Below are positions 1-10,470 of a stretch of 64,000 bases of DNA, one piece after another. The position numbers and the translations under genes are program-made. The notes below the pieces were generated by a model, which was not told the origin of the DNA, did no database searches, and worked only from the letters and a program-made list of their open reading frames with translations. Position 1 is the stretch's first letter. Every line of letters starts with the position of its first letter. The stretch covers positions 17,774 to 81,773 of the forward strand of contig MKJX01000168.1 of NCBI GenBank assembly GCA_001942415.1, in the 5' to 3' direction. Source of the DNA: Pseudonocardia sp. CNS-139 (GTDB lineage: Bacteria > Actinomycetota > Actinomycetes > Mycobacteriales > Pseudonocardiaceae).

Positions 1-628
1 CCTGCTCGCCGGCCAGGTCGAGCACGAGGTCGAGGCCCTCGTGGTCGGCGACCCGCACCCGGCGCAACCGGGGTGCGCCGTCGTCGTCCCGGGTGCCCAG
101 CACCACCGTCGGGTAGCCGGCGAGCGCCGCGGCCGCGCCGGCCGGCGGGCGCAGCGGAGTGCCGCCCGCGACCGCCGGGCGGGTGCCGACGGCCGTCGGG
201 GTCACCGTGATCACCAGCCGCATGAAGTAGTAGTCCATGAGCCACCGGGTGACCGGGCCGGTCCCGTACACCCGGGCCTGCGGCTGTCGCTCGTACACCC
301 GCCGCCAGACGTCCTCGGTGCCCGCCGGGCCCGCGGCGACGTCGGGCGCGACCGTCGCCTCACCCTGGACCAGCACCTCGGGCGCGCCGGTGACCCCGCT
401 CGCGGTCGGGTCGGAGAAGAGCATCGCGACGTTCCCGTCACGCCGGATGTTCGCGACCTTCTGCGGGAACGCGATCGACGTTGTCGTGACGAACGTGCCG
501 TCCGGCCGCCGGACGGCGAGCACCGGCCAGGCGACCGGCACCCCCGCGCGGTTGAGCGTCGCGAGCTCGCAGGTGCGGTAGCCGTCCACGACGGCGGTGA
601 GCTCGGGGGTCCACAGGTGCGTGGTCAT
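1..628 (-). CDS. PNPOx-like flavin-binding protein, 3' end outside window
   Basis: The first 209 residues read without a break from ATG at 628 to the window edge. The N-terminal part (VDGYRTCELATLNRAGVPVA, then a stretch ending in KVANIRRDGNVAMLF near residues 45-75) is the split-barrel fold of pyridoxamine-phosphate-oxidase-like proteins, which bind FMN or F420. A second half-barrel seems to start near residue 185. Its ATG overlaps the TGA of the upstream FAD monooxygenase (ATGA at 625-628), so it is the distal gene of the oxygenase operon and probably translationally coupled. A flavin reductase or F420-dependent reductase role is inference; the substrate is unknown. Confidence 0.75.
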   Translation of the reverse strand, partial: MTTHLWTPELTAVVDGYRTCELATLNRAGVPVAWPVLAVRRPDGTFVTTTSIAFPQKVANIRRDGNVAMLFSDPTASGVTGAPEVLVQGEATVAPDVAAGPAGTEDVWRRVYERQPQARVYGTGPVTRWLMDYYFMRLVITVTPTAVGTRPAVAGGTPLRPPAGAAAALAGYPTVVLGTRDDDGAPRLRRVRVADHEGLDLVLDLAGEQ

Positions 629-2039
629 CGTCGTGCGGGGTCCTTTCGTCGTGCGGGATCGCGGAGCCGGGCCGCGAGTGCCCGCGCGAGCACTCCGGGG
701 CCGGCGAGGGAGCGCGGGTGGGCGAACATCATCGTCACCAGGCTCAGGCGGCGGTTCAGCTCGGCGTCGTGCGCGGACATCGCGAGCACCAGGTCGCCGA
801 GCCCCGCGACGAGCCGGTGGCCGGGCGGGTACGGCCCGTCCACGTGCGGGAGCGCGAGGTCCGCGGTGGTCGAGACCTGCCACGCGGCGTCGACGACCAC
901 CCGCACCATCGCGAAGTAGTCGGTGGCGGGCCGGTCCAGCCGGGGGCTGCCGCGCAGCCAGGCCGACAGGCACGAGGCGTGCAGTGCCGCGGACGTCATG
1001 CCCTGGCTGTAGACCGGGTTGAACGAGGCGACCGCGTCGCCCGCCGCGACCAGCCCGGCCGGGAGCCGGCGCACGGCGTGGAAGTCGCGGCGGCGGCTGT
1101 CGGCCTGGTGGAACGTGACGACGTCGCCCAGCCGCTCGGCGCGCTCGGCGATGTCGCCGAAGACGGGCGGGAAGTCCGCGCGGCAGCGGCGGGCGAAGTC
1201 GGCCGGATCGCGCCCGGGCCGGTCCCCGGCGAACCCGCAGACCACCACCATCCAGCGGCCGCCCTCGACCGCCAGCACCGCGCCGATCCGGGCCACCCGC
1301 CCGGGACCCGGCCGGTCCTGCGCCACGACGCTCGCGACGGTGCTCACCGCCGGGTCGCGGCGGAACACCGCGGTCGCGTAGTTCAGCCGGATCGGCATCC
1401 GGCGAAGCGGCGGCCGCGGCCAGCCGTGGACGGAGAGCCAGTCGCCCAGCCGGCTGGACCGGCCCGTGGCGTCCACCACCAGGTCCGCGCACACGGTCCG
1501 CCGGCCGCCCCCCGGTCCGAGGTCCAGGTGGACCCCGGTCACCCGGGAGTCGTCCATGAGCAGGCCCTCGCCCCGCGCGCACACCGTCCGGACGTTCGGG
1601 AGCCGGGCCACCCGGTCCCGGACGAGGCCCTCCAGCACCGGCCGGGTGGTGAGGATCCCGGGAGGCCCGGCATCGGCGGCGGGTTGGGCCGCCGGACGCC
1701 GTTGACGTACCAGTGGACGTCCGCGTCGTCGGGCACCACGGCCCCGCACGCGGCGGCCGACGCCGAGAACCCCGGGAACCACCGTTCGAGCCGCATCTGC
1801 CCGGCCGGGAGCAGGGCGTGCACCTGGGGGCCGTGCGGCACCCCGGGCCGGGCCCGGGAACCGGGGTCGGCGTCGCGCTCGACGACAACCACCTCCTCGG
1901 CGTGGTCGCTCAGGACGCGCGCCGCGAGCAGCCCCGCCACGCTCCCGCCGAGCACGACGGCGCGGCGCATCACGCGCTGCGGCGCCGCCGGCGGATCGAG
2001 CGCGCCGAGCTGCGCGAACACCCGGGACGGGGCGGGCAT
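625..2039 (-). CDS. FAD-dependent monooxygenase (PHBH-like fold)
   Basis: About 471 residues. The N-terminal Rossmann motif VVLGGSVAGLLAARVL lies near residues 28-43 and a GD motif (AAGDAVASFNPVYSQGM) near residue 310 contacts the FAD, the order seen in aromatic-ring hydroxylases and related epoxidases. ATG at 2039 is chosen because AGGAGG lies 7 bases upstream; a later ATG would start just before the FAD strand. The frame breaks near 1662, and one extra G in the run there restores the reading (MPG to GILTTRPVLEG). It sits 26 bp after the VOC dioxygenase and overlaps the PNPOx gene by 4 bp. Hydroxylation or epoxidation within an aromatic pathway is inferred; the substrate cannot be read. Confidence 0.8.
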
Positions 2040-2065
2040 CCGGTTCCTCCTGCGGGTCCGGTGGG

Positions 2066-3015
2066 TCAGACGGTGATCGGCTCCAGCCGCTCGAGGATCT
2101 CCGCGCGCCGCTCCTCGAACTGCTCGGGTAGCTGGAACGCCGAGCCCAGCTCCTGGGGTGACTCGTCGCAGGTCCAGCCGCCCTCGGCGGGGGTGACGGC
2201 CAGCTCGAAGAGCGCCCCGCCCGGGGTGCGGACGTAGACCGACTTGAAGTACTTGCGGTCCTTCAGCTCGGAGATGTCGGTGTAGCCGGCGCCTCGACCG
2301 CGAACTTCAGCTCGTCCTGGTTGGCGAGCGTCTCGGCGTTCCAGGCGAAGTGGTGGATGGTGCCCTCGCCGTAGCGCCAGGTGCCCTGGTCGTCGGTGCG
2401 GTTCACGACCAGCTCGACGGCGCCGCCGCGGTGCTCCGCCCCGACCTGGAGGCGCACCCGGTCGCCCTCCTCGGCCAGCTCCTTGCCGAAGAGCGCGTCG
2501 CCGACGAACTCGACCATGGTGTCCGGGGTGCTGACGTGCACGCCGACGCCGTGGACGCCGTGGATCGCGTGCTCGGCCGGCACGCCGCCGCCCGTCCAGC
2601 CGACGCGGTCGTCCCCCTCCACCCCGACCAGCGCGTACTCGATGCCGCAGGGGTGCCGGAACAGCAGCCGGCGGGCGTCCAGGACCTCGGCCTGCGTCAC
2701 CTCCACCCCGCGCTCGGCGAGCCGGCCCGTCCAGTAGTCGAGCGAGCCCGCCGGGACGGCGAGCAGCACCTCGCGGGCCTGGTTGGTGCCCCGCCGGCCG
2801 GTCAGCCCGGCCTGCCGGAACGGGAAGGTGGTGAGCACGGCGCTCGGGTCGCCCGCGGCGTTGCTGTAGTACAGGTGGTAGATCGGGAGCGAGCCGTCGA
2901 ACAGCACGGTGCGCTTGATGAAGCGCAGGCCGAGCGTGCGGACGTGGAAGTCGACGTCCTCCTGCGCGGAGCCCACGGACATGGTGACGTGGTGGCTGCC
3001 GTTCATGTGGGCCAC
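2066..3015 (-). CDS. VOC-superfamily ring-cleaving dioxygenase (PcpA/LinE/MhqO-like)
   Basis: About 316 residues with two VOC (glyoxalase-fold) halves: N-terminal HHVTMSVGSAQEDVDFHVRT and a second half opening HAIHGVHGVGVHVSTPDTM. The C-terminal stretch with LGSAFQLPEQFEERR is typical of hydroquinone-type extradiol dioxygenases, which use Fe(II) held by two His and one Glu. Candidate ligands are the early His pair, the HHFAW histidine near residue 225 and a Glu in GGALFELAV. GTG at 3015 has AAAGG 9 bases upstream and is preferred over ATG at 3006. One base is missing near 2287. With the Baeyer-Villiger enzyme upstream it would fit a hydroquinone-type ring cleavage step (inference). Confidence 0.78.
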
Positions 3016-3060
3016 GGGGCATTGCCTTTCGGTCGGGTCGGGTCGGATCCGGGGTCGGTC

Positions 3061-5006
3061 TCAGGCGTCGAGCCGGAAGTCCGCCGGGTCCACCCGGCGG
3101 GTGCGCTGCCACAGCTCCATCGCGCTGAACGGCCACAGCTGCGTCGAGCGGCCCCTGCTGTTGCGGTACCAGGAGCGGACCGTCGAGAAACCCCACGCCC
3201 GCTGCGCGCTCGCCGCTTCCAGGCGTTCGGCGTAGGCCTGCGCGACGTCGGCGCGGACCTCGATCGACCGGCTCCCGCTCTCCAGCAGCGTCCGGACGGC
3301 GTCGAGCACGTAGCGCACGCCGCACTCGGACACGAAGAAGATCGAGACGAGGTGCACGACGTTGCTCGTGTTCGGCCCGAACAGGCAGAAGAAGTTCGGG
3401 AAGCCGGGCACGCACGCGCCGAGGTAGGCCCGCGCCTCGTCACCCGACCACTGCCCGGTCAGGTCGGCCCCGCCGCGTCCGGTCACCCGCATCGGGGCGA
3501 GGAACTCCGCGGGGCGGTACCCCGTCGCGTAGACGATCACGTCGAGGTCGTCGTGCCCGTCGACGGTGCGCACGCCCGTGGCGGTGATCTCCTCGATCGG
3601 CTCGTCGACGAGGTGCACGTCCGGGCGCTTGAGCGTGGCGACCCAGGTGCCGTCGTCGGTCACCCAGCGCTTGGCCCCGAACGGGAACCGCGGGGTCAGC
3701 GCCGCCCGCAGGTGCGGGTCGTCCTCCGTCTGGACGTCGATCCAGCCCTGCAGCACCGCGCGCAGCTGCTCGTTGGGCGCCGAGACCGCGCGCTCCGTCG
3801 GTGGGAAGGCCGGGTCCACGGTGACCATCGCGAGGTTGCCCTCGATGGTCGGCAGCACCTCCACGGCCCGGTACCAGGCCCGGTAGTGCGGCAGCCCGGC
3901 CAGCAGGGCCAGCTCCTCGGCGCCCAGGTCGCGGCGCAGCTTCGGGGTGGGCGACAGGAACGTCGGCGTGCGCGAGTACACGCGCACCTCGGCGGCCCGG
4001 CCGGCGATCTCCGGCACGAGCTGCACGGCGGTCGCGCCGGTGCCGATCACCCCGACCCGCATGCCGGTGAGGTCCACGGAGCCGTCCCAGCGCGCCGTGT
4101 GGAAGGCGGCGCCGCCGAACCGCTCGGCCCCGGGGATGTCCGGGGTGTACGGCGCCCGAACTGGCCGACCGCGCTGACCTGGACGTTCGCCGGGACCTCG
4201 CGGATCCCCGCTGCGGACCGCACGGTCAGCACCCACCTGCGGCGCTCGCCGTCCCAGCGGCTGCCGAGCACCTCGGAGCCCAGCTCGATGCAGTCGTAGA
4301 GCCCGTTGTCCCGGGCGAAGCCGCGCAGGTACTCGGCGATCGCGGGCCGGGTGCTGAAGTGGCTCTCCCAGGTGCCGGGGTGGCTGCTGTAGCGGTAGAC
4401 CTGGCTCGGGATGTCCACCCGGCAGCCCGGATACGTGTTCTCGTGCCAGGTGCCGCCGACGTCGGCGTTGCGCTCGAACACCACCACGGGCACGCCGGCC
4501 TGCCGCAGCCGGTGCGCCATCAGCAGCCCGCTCTCGCCGGCGCCGACGACCGCCACCCGGAAGTCCGGGTCGCCGCCCACCCCGGAGAGGGTCCAGGACG
4601 GCCGGCCCGGGTCGTCGCCGGGCCCGAACGACAGCGTGTCGCCCAGCAGCGGCGTGTACGCCGCGAACTCCGGGCGCATCGCCCACTCGACCACCCGCTG
4701 CAGCGTGTCGTACGTCGGGCGGTCCCGGTCCCAGGTCTCGCCCGCCTTGCCGAGGGCGTCAAGGCAGGTCCGGCGGATCTCCTCGCGCACGGGCTCCGGG
4801 TAGCCGCCCTCCGTCACGCCGATCCGCAGGTCGGGACGCCACTCGTCGCGCAGCAGCGCGAGGTCCCCGGTGAGGTGCGCGGTCGTCAGCAGCAGCGCCA
4901 CCGGGTCGGCGTGCGGCACCCAGCGCGGCAGCTCGTCGAGCGGCAGCCGGTCGGGCCGGTCGTCCGCGTCACGGGACGGGCGGGGCGGTGTCACGTCGGT
5001 CTGCAT
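3061..5006 (-). CDS. Baeyer-Villiger monooxygenase with long N-terminal extension (HAPMO-like)
   Basis: About 648 residues. The FAD motif VVGAGESGLLMAHRL starts only near residue 165, giving an N-terminal extension like that of 4-hydroxyacetophenone monooxygenase. The Baeyer-Villiger fingerprint FxGxxxHxxxW is present as FGGAAFHTARW, followed by the NADPH motif GVIGTGATAVQ. It ends with a typical C-terminal region rich in Trp and Tyr. One G is missing in the run near 4157, where QFG should continue into APYTPDIPG. It converts ketones to esters with NADPH and oxygen. Flanked by hemerythrin (27 bp upstream) and the ring-cleaving dioxygenase (45 bp downstream) in one operon; an acetophenone-type substrate is plausible, not shown. 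Confidence 0.85.
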
Positions 5007-5032
5007 CCGGTCACTCCTGGTCGGTCGCCCGG

Positions 5033-5653
5033 TCACTCGTCCAGGGCGGAGATCGTGGTGGCGGCCAGCTCGCGCATCGCCGGCACGGCCACCTGCACCG
5101 GGCCGGGGAGGTGCCGCAGCGCCAGCCGGACCGCCTGCGGGCCGGCGACCCGGTCGAGGAACCCGACCATGAGGTGCGCGCCGTCCGCCGGTGACGTGGC
5201 GACGACCGCTGCGGAGAACTCCTCCCACTCGGCCGCCCCGAGGTGGGCCCGCACCGCGGGGAGGAGCAGCGCCTCCTCCAGGTCGAGGTGGGCGTGCACG
5301 AGGTCGCGCACCGCGGTCGCGGCGCCGGACAGCTCGAGCGGCGCGGTGCCGTCGGGCAGCGGGGCGCAGGCGAGGGCGTCGAGCGCGGCGTCCAGCTCCT
5401 CGTGCTGCCCGGAGAGCGCGTCGAGCCAGGTGGCGAGCTGCGGGTCGGCCGCGAGCAGGAGCGGCCAGAGCCGGCCGTCCTCCGTCTCGTGGTGGTGGCG
5501 CAGGGTCGCGACGAGGAACGCGCGCACCTCCGCGAACGGCTCGGGCGGGGTGGCGGGCCGCAGCGCCGCGCGGACCAGCATCGCCGTCGCGACCCGGTGC
5601 ACGTCGTGGACCAGCCGGGTCTCGGTGACCCCGACGTGCTCGTCGGTGTTCAT
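5033..5653 (-). CDS. Hemerythrin HHE-domain protein
   Basis: 206 residues without frame breaks. Helical repeats carry the iron-binding pattern of hemerythrin HHE domains: LVHDVHR near the start, LRHHHETEDGRLWPLL, HEELDAALDAL and HLDLEEALLLP. Such proteins bind a di-iron centre and sense or store oxygen or handle NO/iron stress. ATG at 5653 follows GGAGGG by 9 bases. It is the first gene of the minus-strand oxygenase operon. Three 11-bp-phased repeats at 5726-5752 lie 73 bp upstream. Oxygen delivery to, or protection of, the downstream oxygenases is inference. Confidence 0.85.
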   Translation of the reverse strand: MNTDEHVGVTETRLVHDVHRVATAMLVRAALRPATPPEPFAEVRAFLVATLRHHHETEDGRLWPLLLAADPQLATWLDALSGQHEELDAALDALACAPLPDGTAPLELSGAATAVRDLVHAHLDLEEALLLPAVRAHLGAAEWEEFSAAVVATSPADGAHLMVGFLDRVAGPQAVRLALRHLPGPVQVAVPAMRELAATTISALDE

Positions 5654-5725
5654 CGCTGGCGATCCCTCCGCGAGGCCCGGCGGACGGTGCCCCGGGCGTT
5701 CGGCCCTGAGACTGCGGGCGCGGCG

Positions 5726-5752
5726 TCGACGCCCGATCGACACCGGGTAGAC
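5726..5752 (-). promoter_or_regulatory. 11-bp-phased repeat array (SARP-type box), hemerythrin operon
   Basis: Read on the minus strand the units are GTCTA, GTCGA and GTCGA, starting at exact 11-bp intervals (plus-strand TCGAC at 5726, TCGAC at 5737, TAGAC at 5748). The nearest unit is 73 bp from the hemerythrin ATG. The plus-strand gene at 5809 is 57 bp away on the other side, so it may be shared, although in other arrays of this window the orientation points to the minus gene. Confidence 0.6.
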
Positions 5753-5808
5753 CGCGGCCCGCACCGGCCGTCGATCCGGCGTCCACGCGACCGGGCGAGT
5801 CTCGGGAC

Positions 5809-6984
5809 GTGACCGACCACCTCCTACCGGACGCGGACCGGCTCGACGTCGACGCCCTCGTCGCCCGGCTGCGCGCACCGATCGAGACCACCCGCGACGA
5901 GGCCGAGCTGACCTGCCGGCCACCGGACGCGCTGGTCACGGCGCTGCGCGACGCGGGCGCGCTGGACCTGCTGACGCCGCGTGCCCTGGGCGGCGCGCAG
6001 TGCTCGCACACCACCGTGCTGCGGGTCTACGAGGAGCTGGGCCGGATCGACGCCTCCGCCGCGTGGATCGTCTGGAACGCGAACTTCGGCTTCGTCGGTG
6101 CGCTGCTCGGCACCGCCGGACGGGCCCGGATCTGGGGCACGGGCCGGCGGCCGGTGTTCGCCAACAGCGGCAGCCCGGGCACGGCCGTGCCGGTCGAGGA
6201 CGGCCTGCTGGTCTCCGGGCACTGGAAGATCGTCAGCGGGATCGATGCGGCCGACTGGTTCTTCGCGCTTGCCGTCGTCACGGACGGCGACCGGCCCCGC
6301 CTCGACCCGGACGGCGGCCCGGACGTGCGGATCGTCGTGCTCGGCCGCGACCAGGTCACGGTCAAGGACACGTGGGACGTCAGCGGCCTGCGCGGCTCCG
6401 GGAGCAACGACGTCGTCGCCGACCGCGCGCCCGTGCCCGCCGACCTGGCCCTCGGGCTGCTGGAACCCCCGCGGATCGCGGAGTTCCCCTACACCGGGTT
6501 CGTGCCGGCGCTCGTGTTCCCCGGGTGCACCGCCGTGGTGCTCGGCGTCGCGCAGGCGGCCGTCGACGAGGTCGTGCGGATCGCGGCGACCAGGACCACG
6601 GCGCCGACCCGGACACCGCTGGCCGAGCAGACGCACGCCCAGTCCGTGATCGGCCGCTCGGAGTCCGCACTGGCGGCGGCCCGCCTGCTGCTCAGGTCGG
6701 CGGCGGCCGGGCTCGACCGGACCTCGGCCGCCGGCGAGCCCGTCACAGCCGCCCAGCGGGCCGCGCTGCGCGCCGCCATGAGCCACGCGGCGACCGTGAG
6801 CCGGGAGGTGCTGCTCGCGATGTACGAGCTGGGCAGCTCCGCGTCGGTCTACCGGGGCAACCCGCTGGAGCGGCTCTTCCGCGACGGGATGGTCGCGCTG
6901 CAGCACGCGAACCACTCCGCCGCCTACTTCGCGCTGGCCGGCCGGGTGCGGCTCGGGCTCGACCCCGGCCTGGGCTTCTTCTAG
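5809..6984 (+). CDS. Acyl-CoA-dehydrogenase-fold flavin monooxygenase (HsaA/DszC-like)
   Basis: 391 residues, intact. The fold is that of acyl-CoA dehydrogenases: an N-terminal helical domain, a central beta domain (SGHWKIVSGIDAADWFFALA) and a C-terminal four-helix bundle ending YRGNPLERLFRDGMVALQHA. The C-terminal pattern with His near the end matches the two-component FMNH2-using hydroxylases related to HsaA and DszC rather than true dehydrogenases; no catalytic Glu of the dehydrogenase type is evident. GTG at 5809 has only a weak GGGA upstream. Divergent from the hemerythrin operon. It needs a reductase partner; the PNPOx-like protein at the far end of that operon is one candidate (inference). 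Confidence 0.78.
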   Translation: MTDHLLPDADRLDVDALVARLRAPIETTRDEAELTCRPPDALVTALRDAGALDLLTPRALGGAQCSHTTVLRVYEELGRIDASAAWIVWNANFGFVGALLGTAGRARIWGTGRRPVFANSGSPGTAVPVEDGLLVSGHWKIVSGIDAADWFFALAVVTDGDRPRLDPDGGPDVRIVVLGRDQVTVKDTWDVSGLRGSGSNDVVADRAPVPADLALGLLEPPRIAEFPYTGFVPALVFPGCTAVVLGVAQAAVDEVVRIAATRTTAPTRTPLAEQTHAQSVIGRSESALAAARLLLRSAAAGLDRTSAAGEPVTAAQRAALRAAMSHAATVSREVLLAMYELGSSASVYRGNPLERLFRDGMVALQHANHSAAYFALAGRVRLGLDPGLGFF

Positions 6985-7006
6985 GGCCTTCGTCCAGGGC
7001 CTTCCG

Positions 7007-7792
<786 letters not shown>

Positions 7793-7796
<4 letters not shown>

Positions 7797-8437
7797 CGGC
7801 CCGCTCCCCACGTCACGGCGCGCGGGTCGAGCGACTCGCCGGTGAACGTGCCCTCGACGGCGGCCAGGTAGGCCCGCGCGGTGTCGGCCGCGCTCTGCCG
7901 CGCCTCCGCCGGGACGTCCACGCCGGTCACCCCGGCGAGGGACTCCTCGACGAACACGGGGCTGACGCAGTTGAGGCGCACCCCGGCGGGCATCTCCAGC
8001 GCCGCGGCGCGGCAGAACGCGTCCAGCGCGCCGTTCGCCATCGCCACCGCCGCGACCCCGGGGATCGGCGACTTGTCGAGATACCCGCTGGACAGCGTGA
8101 ACGAGCCACCGGGCCGGACCCGGCCCAGCCCGAGGCGCACGAGGTTGACCTGCGCGAGCACCTTGTTGCGGAACGAGTCGGCGAAGTCCTGCTCGGTGAG
8201 CGCGCCGAGGGCGCCGAGCACCGCGGGCCCGGCCGTGCACACCAGGTCGTCGAACGGCCCGACCTGCGCGAACAGGGCCGCCACCGACTCGGGCGAGCGG
8301 GTGTCGGCCTGCACGTCACCGCCGCGGCGGGCGACGACCACCACGTCGTACGCGTCGCGGGCGAGTGCGTGCACGGCCGAGCCGATCGTCCCGGTGCCGC
8401 CCACGAGTACCATGCGCCGGCGTGCGGAGCCGCTCAT
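7793..8437 (-). CDS. Atypical short-chain dehydrogenase 2
   Basis: 214 residues, intact and shorter than a classical SDR. The nucleotide motif is VGGTGTIGSAVHALA. The usual YxxxK catalytic pair is missing; the equivalent region reads SSGYLDKSPIPG and then AMANGALDAF, as in a small group of SDR-like proteins of about 200 residues. It may be a reductase with altered chemistry or a regulatory subunit. Its TGA overlaps the SDR1 ATG, and its ATG overlaps the SDR3 TGA, so all three are coupled. Confidence 0.75.
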
Positions 8438-9189
8438 GCGACCGTCCGCCCGCCGTCGACCTCCAACGCCGCGCCCGTGGTGAACGTGGCGTCCCGGCAG
8501 AGGAAGAGCACGGCCCGCGCGACCTCCTCCTTCAGCCCGATCCGGCCCATCGGGTGCACGCCGACCGCCTTCGCCGCCAGCTCCGGGAACTCGCGCCGGT
8601 AGCGCAGGAACATGTCGCCCGTGGTCGCGCCCGGGCACACCGCGTTGACCCGCACGTTCTGCGCGGCCAGCTCCAGCGCGACCGCCTTGGTCATCCCGAC
8701 CACCGCGAACTTGGACGCGCTGTAGAGCGCCTGGTGGGCCGTCGCGACCAGGCCGGACGCGGACGCGTTGTTGCAGATGGCGCCCCCGCCCGCGGCCAGG
8801 ATGGCCGGGATCTGGTGCTTCATCCCGAGGAACGTGCCGCGCACGTTGGCGTCCATGAGCGCGTCGAAGTCCGCGTGCGAGAGCTGCGTGATCGGGGCGC
8901 CGGCCTGGCTCACCCCGGCGTTGTTGAACGCGTAGTGCAGCCCGCCCCAGCGCCGCACGGTCGCCTCGACCGCGGCGGCCATCGCGGCCTCGTCGGTGAC
9001 GTCCCCGGCGAAGGTCAGGCACTCCACGCCCAGCTTCTCGACCTCGGCCCGCGCCTCCTCGTTGCGGTCTGCGCGCCGCGCGTAGACCGCGACGTTCGCG
9101 CCGGCCGCGGCGAACTCCAGCGCGGCGGCGAGCCCGATCCCGGTGTTGCCGCCGGTCACGAACAGCGACCGGCCCGCGAGCCCGCTCAT
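8434..9189 (-). CDS. Short-chain dehydrogenase/reductase 3
   Basis: 251 residues, intact classical SDR: TGGNTGIG at residue 12, NNAG near 89, YSASK near 155, C-terminal TTGAALEVDGG. It is a clear paralogue of SDR4 at 9723-10470 (shared TGGNTGIG opening, GGLHYAFNNAGVSQ against GGLHYAFNNAGISQ, and the same C-terminal layout), so the pair arose by local duplication and now flanks the NTF2-like gene. ATG at 9189 overlaps the TGA of that gene. Confidence 0.88.
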   Translation of the reverse strand: MSGLAGRSLFVTGGNTGIGLAAALEFAAAGANVAVYARRADRNEEARAEVEKLGVECLTFAGDVTDEAAMAAAVEATVRRWGGLHYAFNNAGVSQAGAPITQLSHADFDALMDANVRGTFLGMKHQIPAILAAGGGAICNNASASGLVATAHQALYSASKFAVVGMTKAVALELAAQNVRVNAVCPGATTGDMFLRYRREFPELAAKAVGVHPMGRIGLKEEVARAVLFLCRDATFTTGAALEVDGGRTVA

Positions 9190-9684
9190 CCCGCCACCCG
9201 CGCGACCGAGTTGTGCGTGGACAGCTGCTCGCCGAAGTAGACCTCCAGGCGCCGATGCCGGATCCGCCACCCGTCCGGGGTACGGACGAGGTCGTCGTGG
9301 AAGGCGCCGCAGACGTCGAAGCGGCGCCCGCGGGCCCGGTGGTGGTCAGCCGGTGGATGGCCAGGAAGTCGGTGCGCGCGGTGGCGGCGTCGCCCTCGAC
9401 GGTGATCGACGGCAGGCTCAGCATGTGCTGCCAGCCGCTGTAGCGGCCCATCCGCCCCGGCCGGTCCGGGGTGCCGCGCAGCCAGGCCGCCAGCTCCCGG
9501 TAGTGGCACGCCGGGCGCCGGCCACGGTGTAGTCGGTCGTGGCGTCCGCGGTGAACACGCGGTCCCACTGCTCCAGGACGTCGTCGTCGCTCTGGTGCGC
9601 GTCCTGGCCGCGGGAGTAACCGCTGATCACGGCCTGGATCGCGACGTGGTCGAGAGCGCGCCGGACATCGGCGTCGAGCGGCAC
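9186..9684 (-). CDS. SnoaL/NTF2-like protein 1
   Basis: About 165 residues after two repairs (near 9517 and 9335, each one base short). The fold is the SnoaL/NTF2 cone used by small cyclases, isomerases and limonene-epoxide-hydrolase-like enzymes: an early helix (GYSRGQDAHQ), EQWDRVF followed by D, and a C-terminal AFHDDLVRTPDGWRIRHRRL. GTG at 9684 has GGAGG 6 bases upstream. It is closely similar to the protein at 55738-56277 in the SARP region (FHDDLVRTP-GWRIRHRRLE in both). Its activity is unknown. Confidence 0.75.
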
Positions 9685-9722
9685 GGGAAACCTCCGGCTG
9701 GTCGTGGACGGTCAGGGAACGG

Positions 9723-10470
9723 TCAGTGGAGCAACAGGCCCGAGTCGACGGTCAGCACCGCACCCGTGGTGCGGAGGGCGTCGCGGCAGAGGAAGAGCAC
9801 GGCCGCGGCGACGTCCTCCGGCCGGCTCGTGCAGCCCATCTCGTGCTCGTCGAGGATGGCCTGCCAGTGGCCGGCGTTCGCCGCGGCGTAGCGCCGGATC
9901 ATCTCGGTGTCGACGACCCCGGGCGCGACGGCGTTGACCCGCAGCCCGTCGGCCGCGTGGTCGAGCGCCGCCGCCTTCGTCAGCCCGACGACGGCGTGTT
10001 TCGTGCCGCGTAGATCGCCTGGTGGCGGGGCGCCTTGACGCCCGCCGCGACGCGGAGTTGACGATCGCGGCCCGCCCGCCCGTCGCGAGCATGGCCGGGA
10101 TCTCGAACCGCATCCCCATCCAGACGCCCTTGGCGTTGACCGCGAAGAGCCGGTCGAACTCGGCGTCGGTCTGGTCCCGGATGGCCGACATCGGCTGGGA
10201 GATCCCCGCGTTGTTGAACGCGTAGTGCAGCCCGCCGAAGCTCTCGACGGCGGCGGCCACGGCGGCCTCGACGTCGGCGGCCCGCGTCACGTCGCCGGTG
10301 ACCGCGACGCACCCGACGCCCAGCGCGCGGATCTCCGCGGCCGCGGCCCGGTTGCGCTCCTCCCCGAGCGAGAGGATCGCGACGTTGACGCCCTCCCGGG
10401 CGAAGCGCTTCGCGGTCTCGAAGCCGATGCCGGTGTTCCCGCCGGTCACGAAGAGGGTGGTGCCCTTCAC
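9723..10470 (-). CDS. Short-chain dehydrogenase/reductase 4
   Basis: About 249 residues, paralogue of SDR3. TGGNTGIG near residue 9, NNAG near 87, catalytic YAATK after two repairs near 10045 and 10015 (each restores one base: NSAS-AGVKAPRHQ and then YAATKHAVVG). The C-terminus ends TTGAVLTVDSGLLLH. ATG at 10470 overlaps the TGA of the upstream dehydrogenase (ATGA), and the gene is followed after 38 bp by the NTF2-like gene. The paralogy suggests consecutive or stereo-complementary oxidations of related substrates (inference). Confidence 0.8.
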
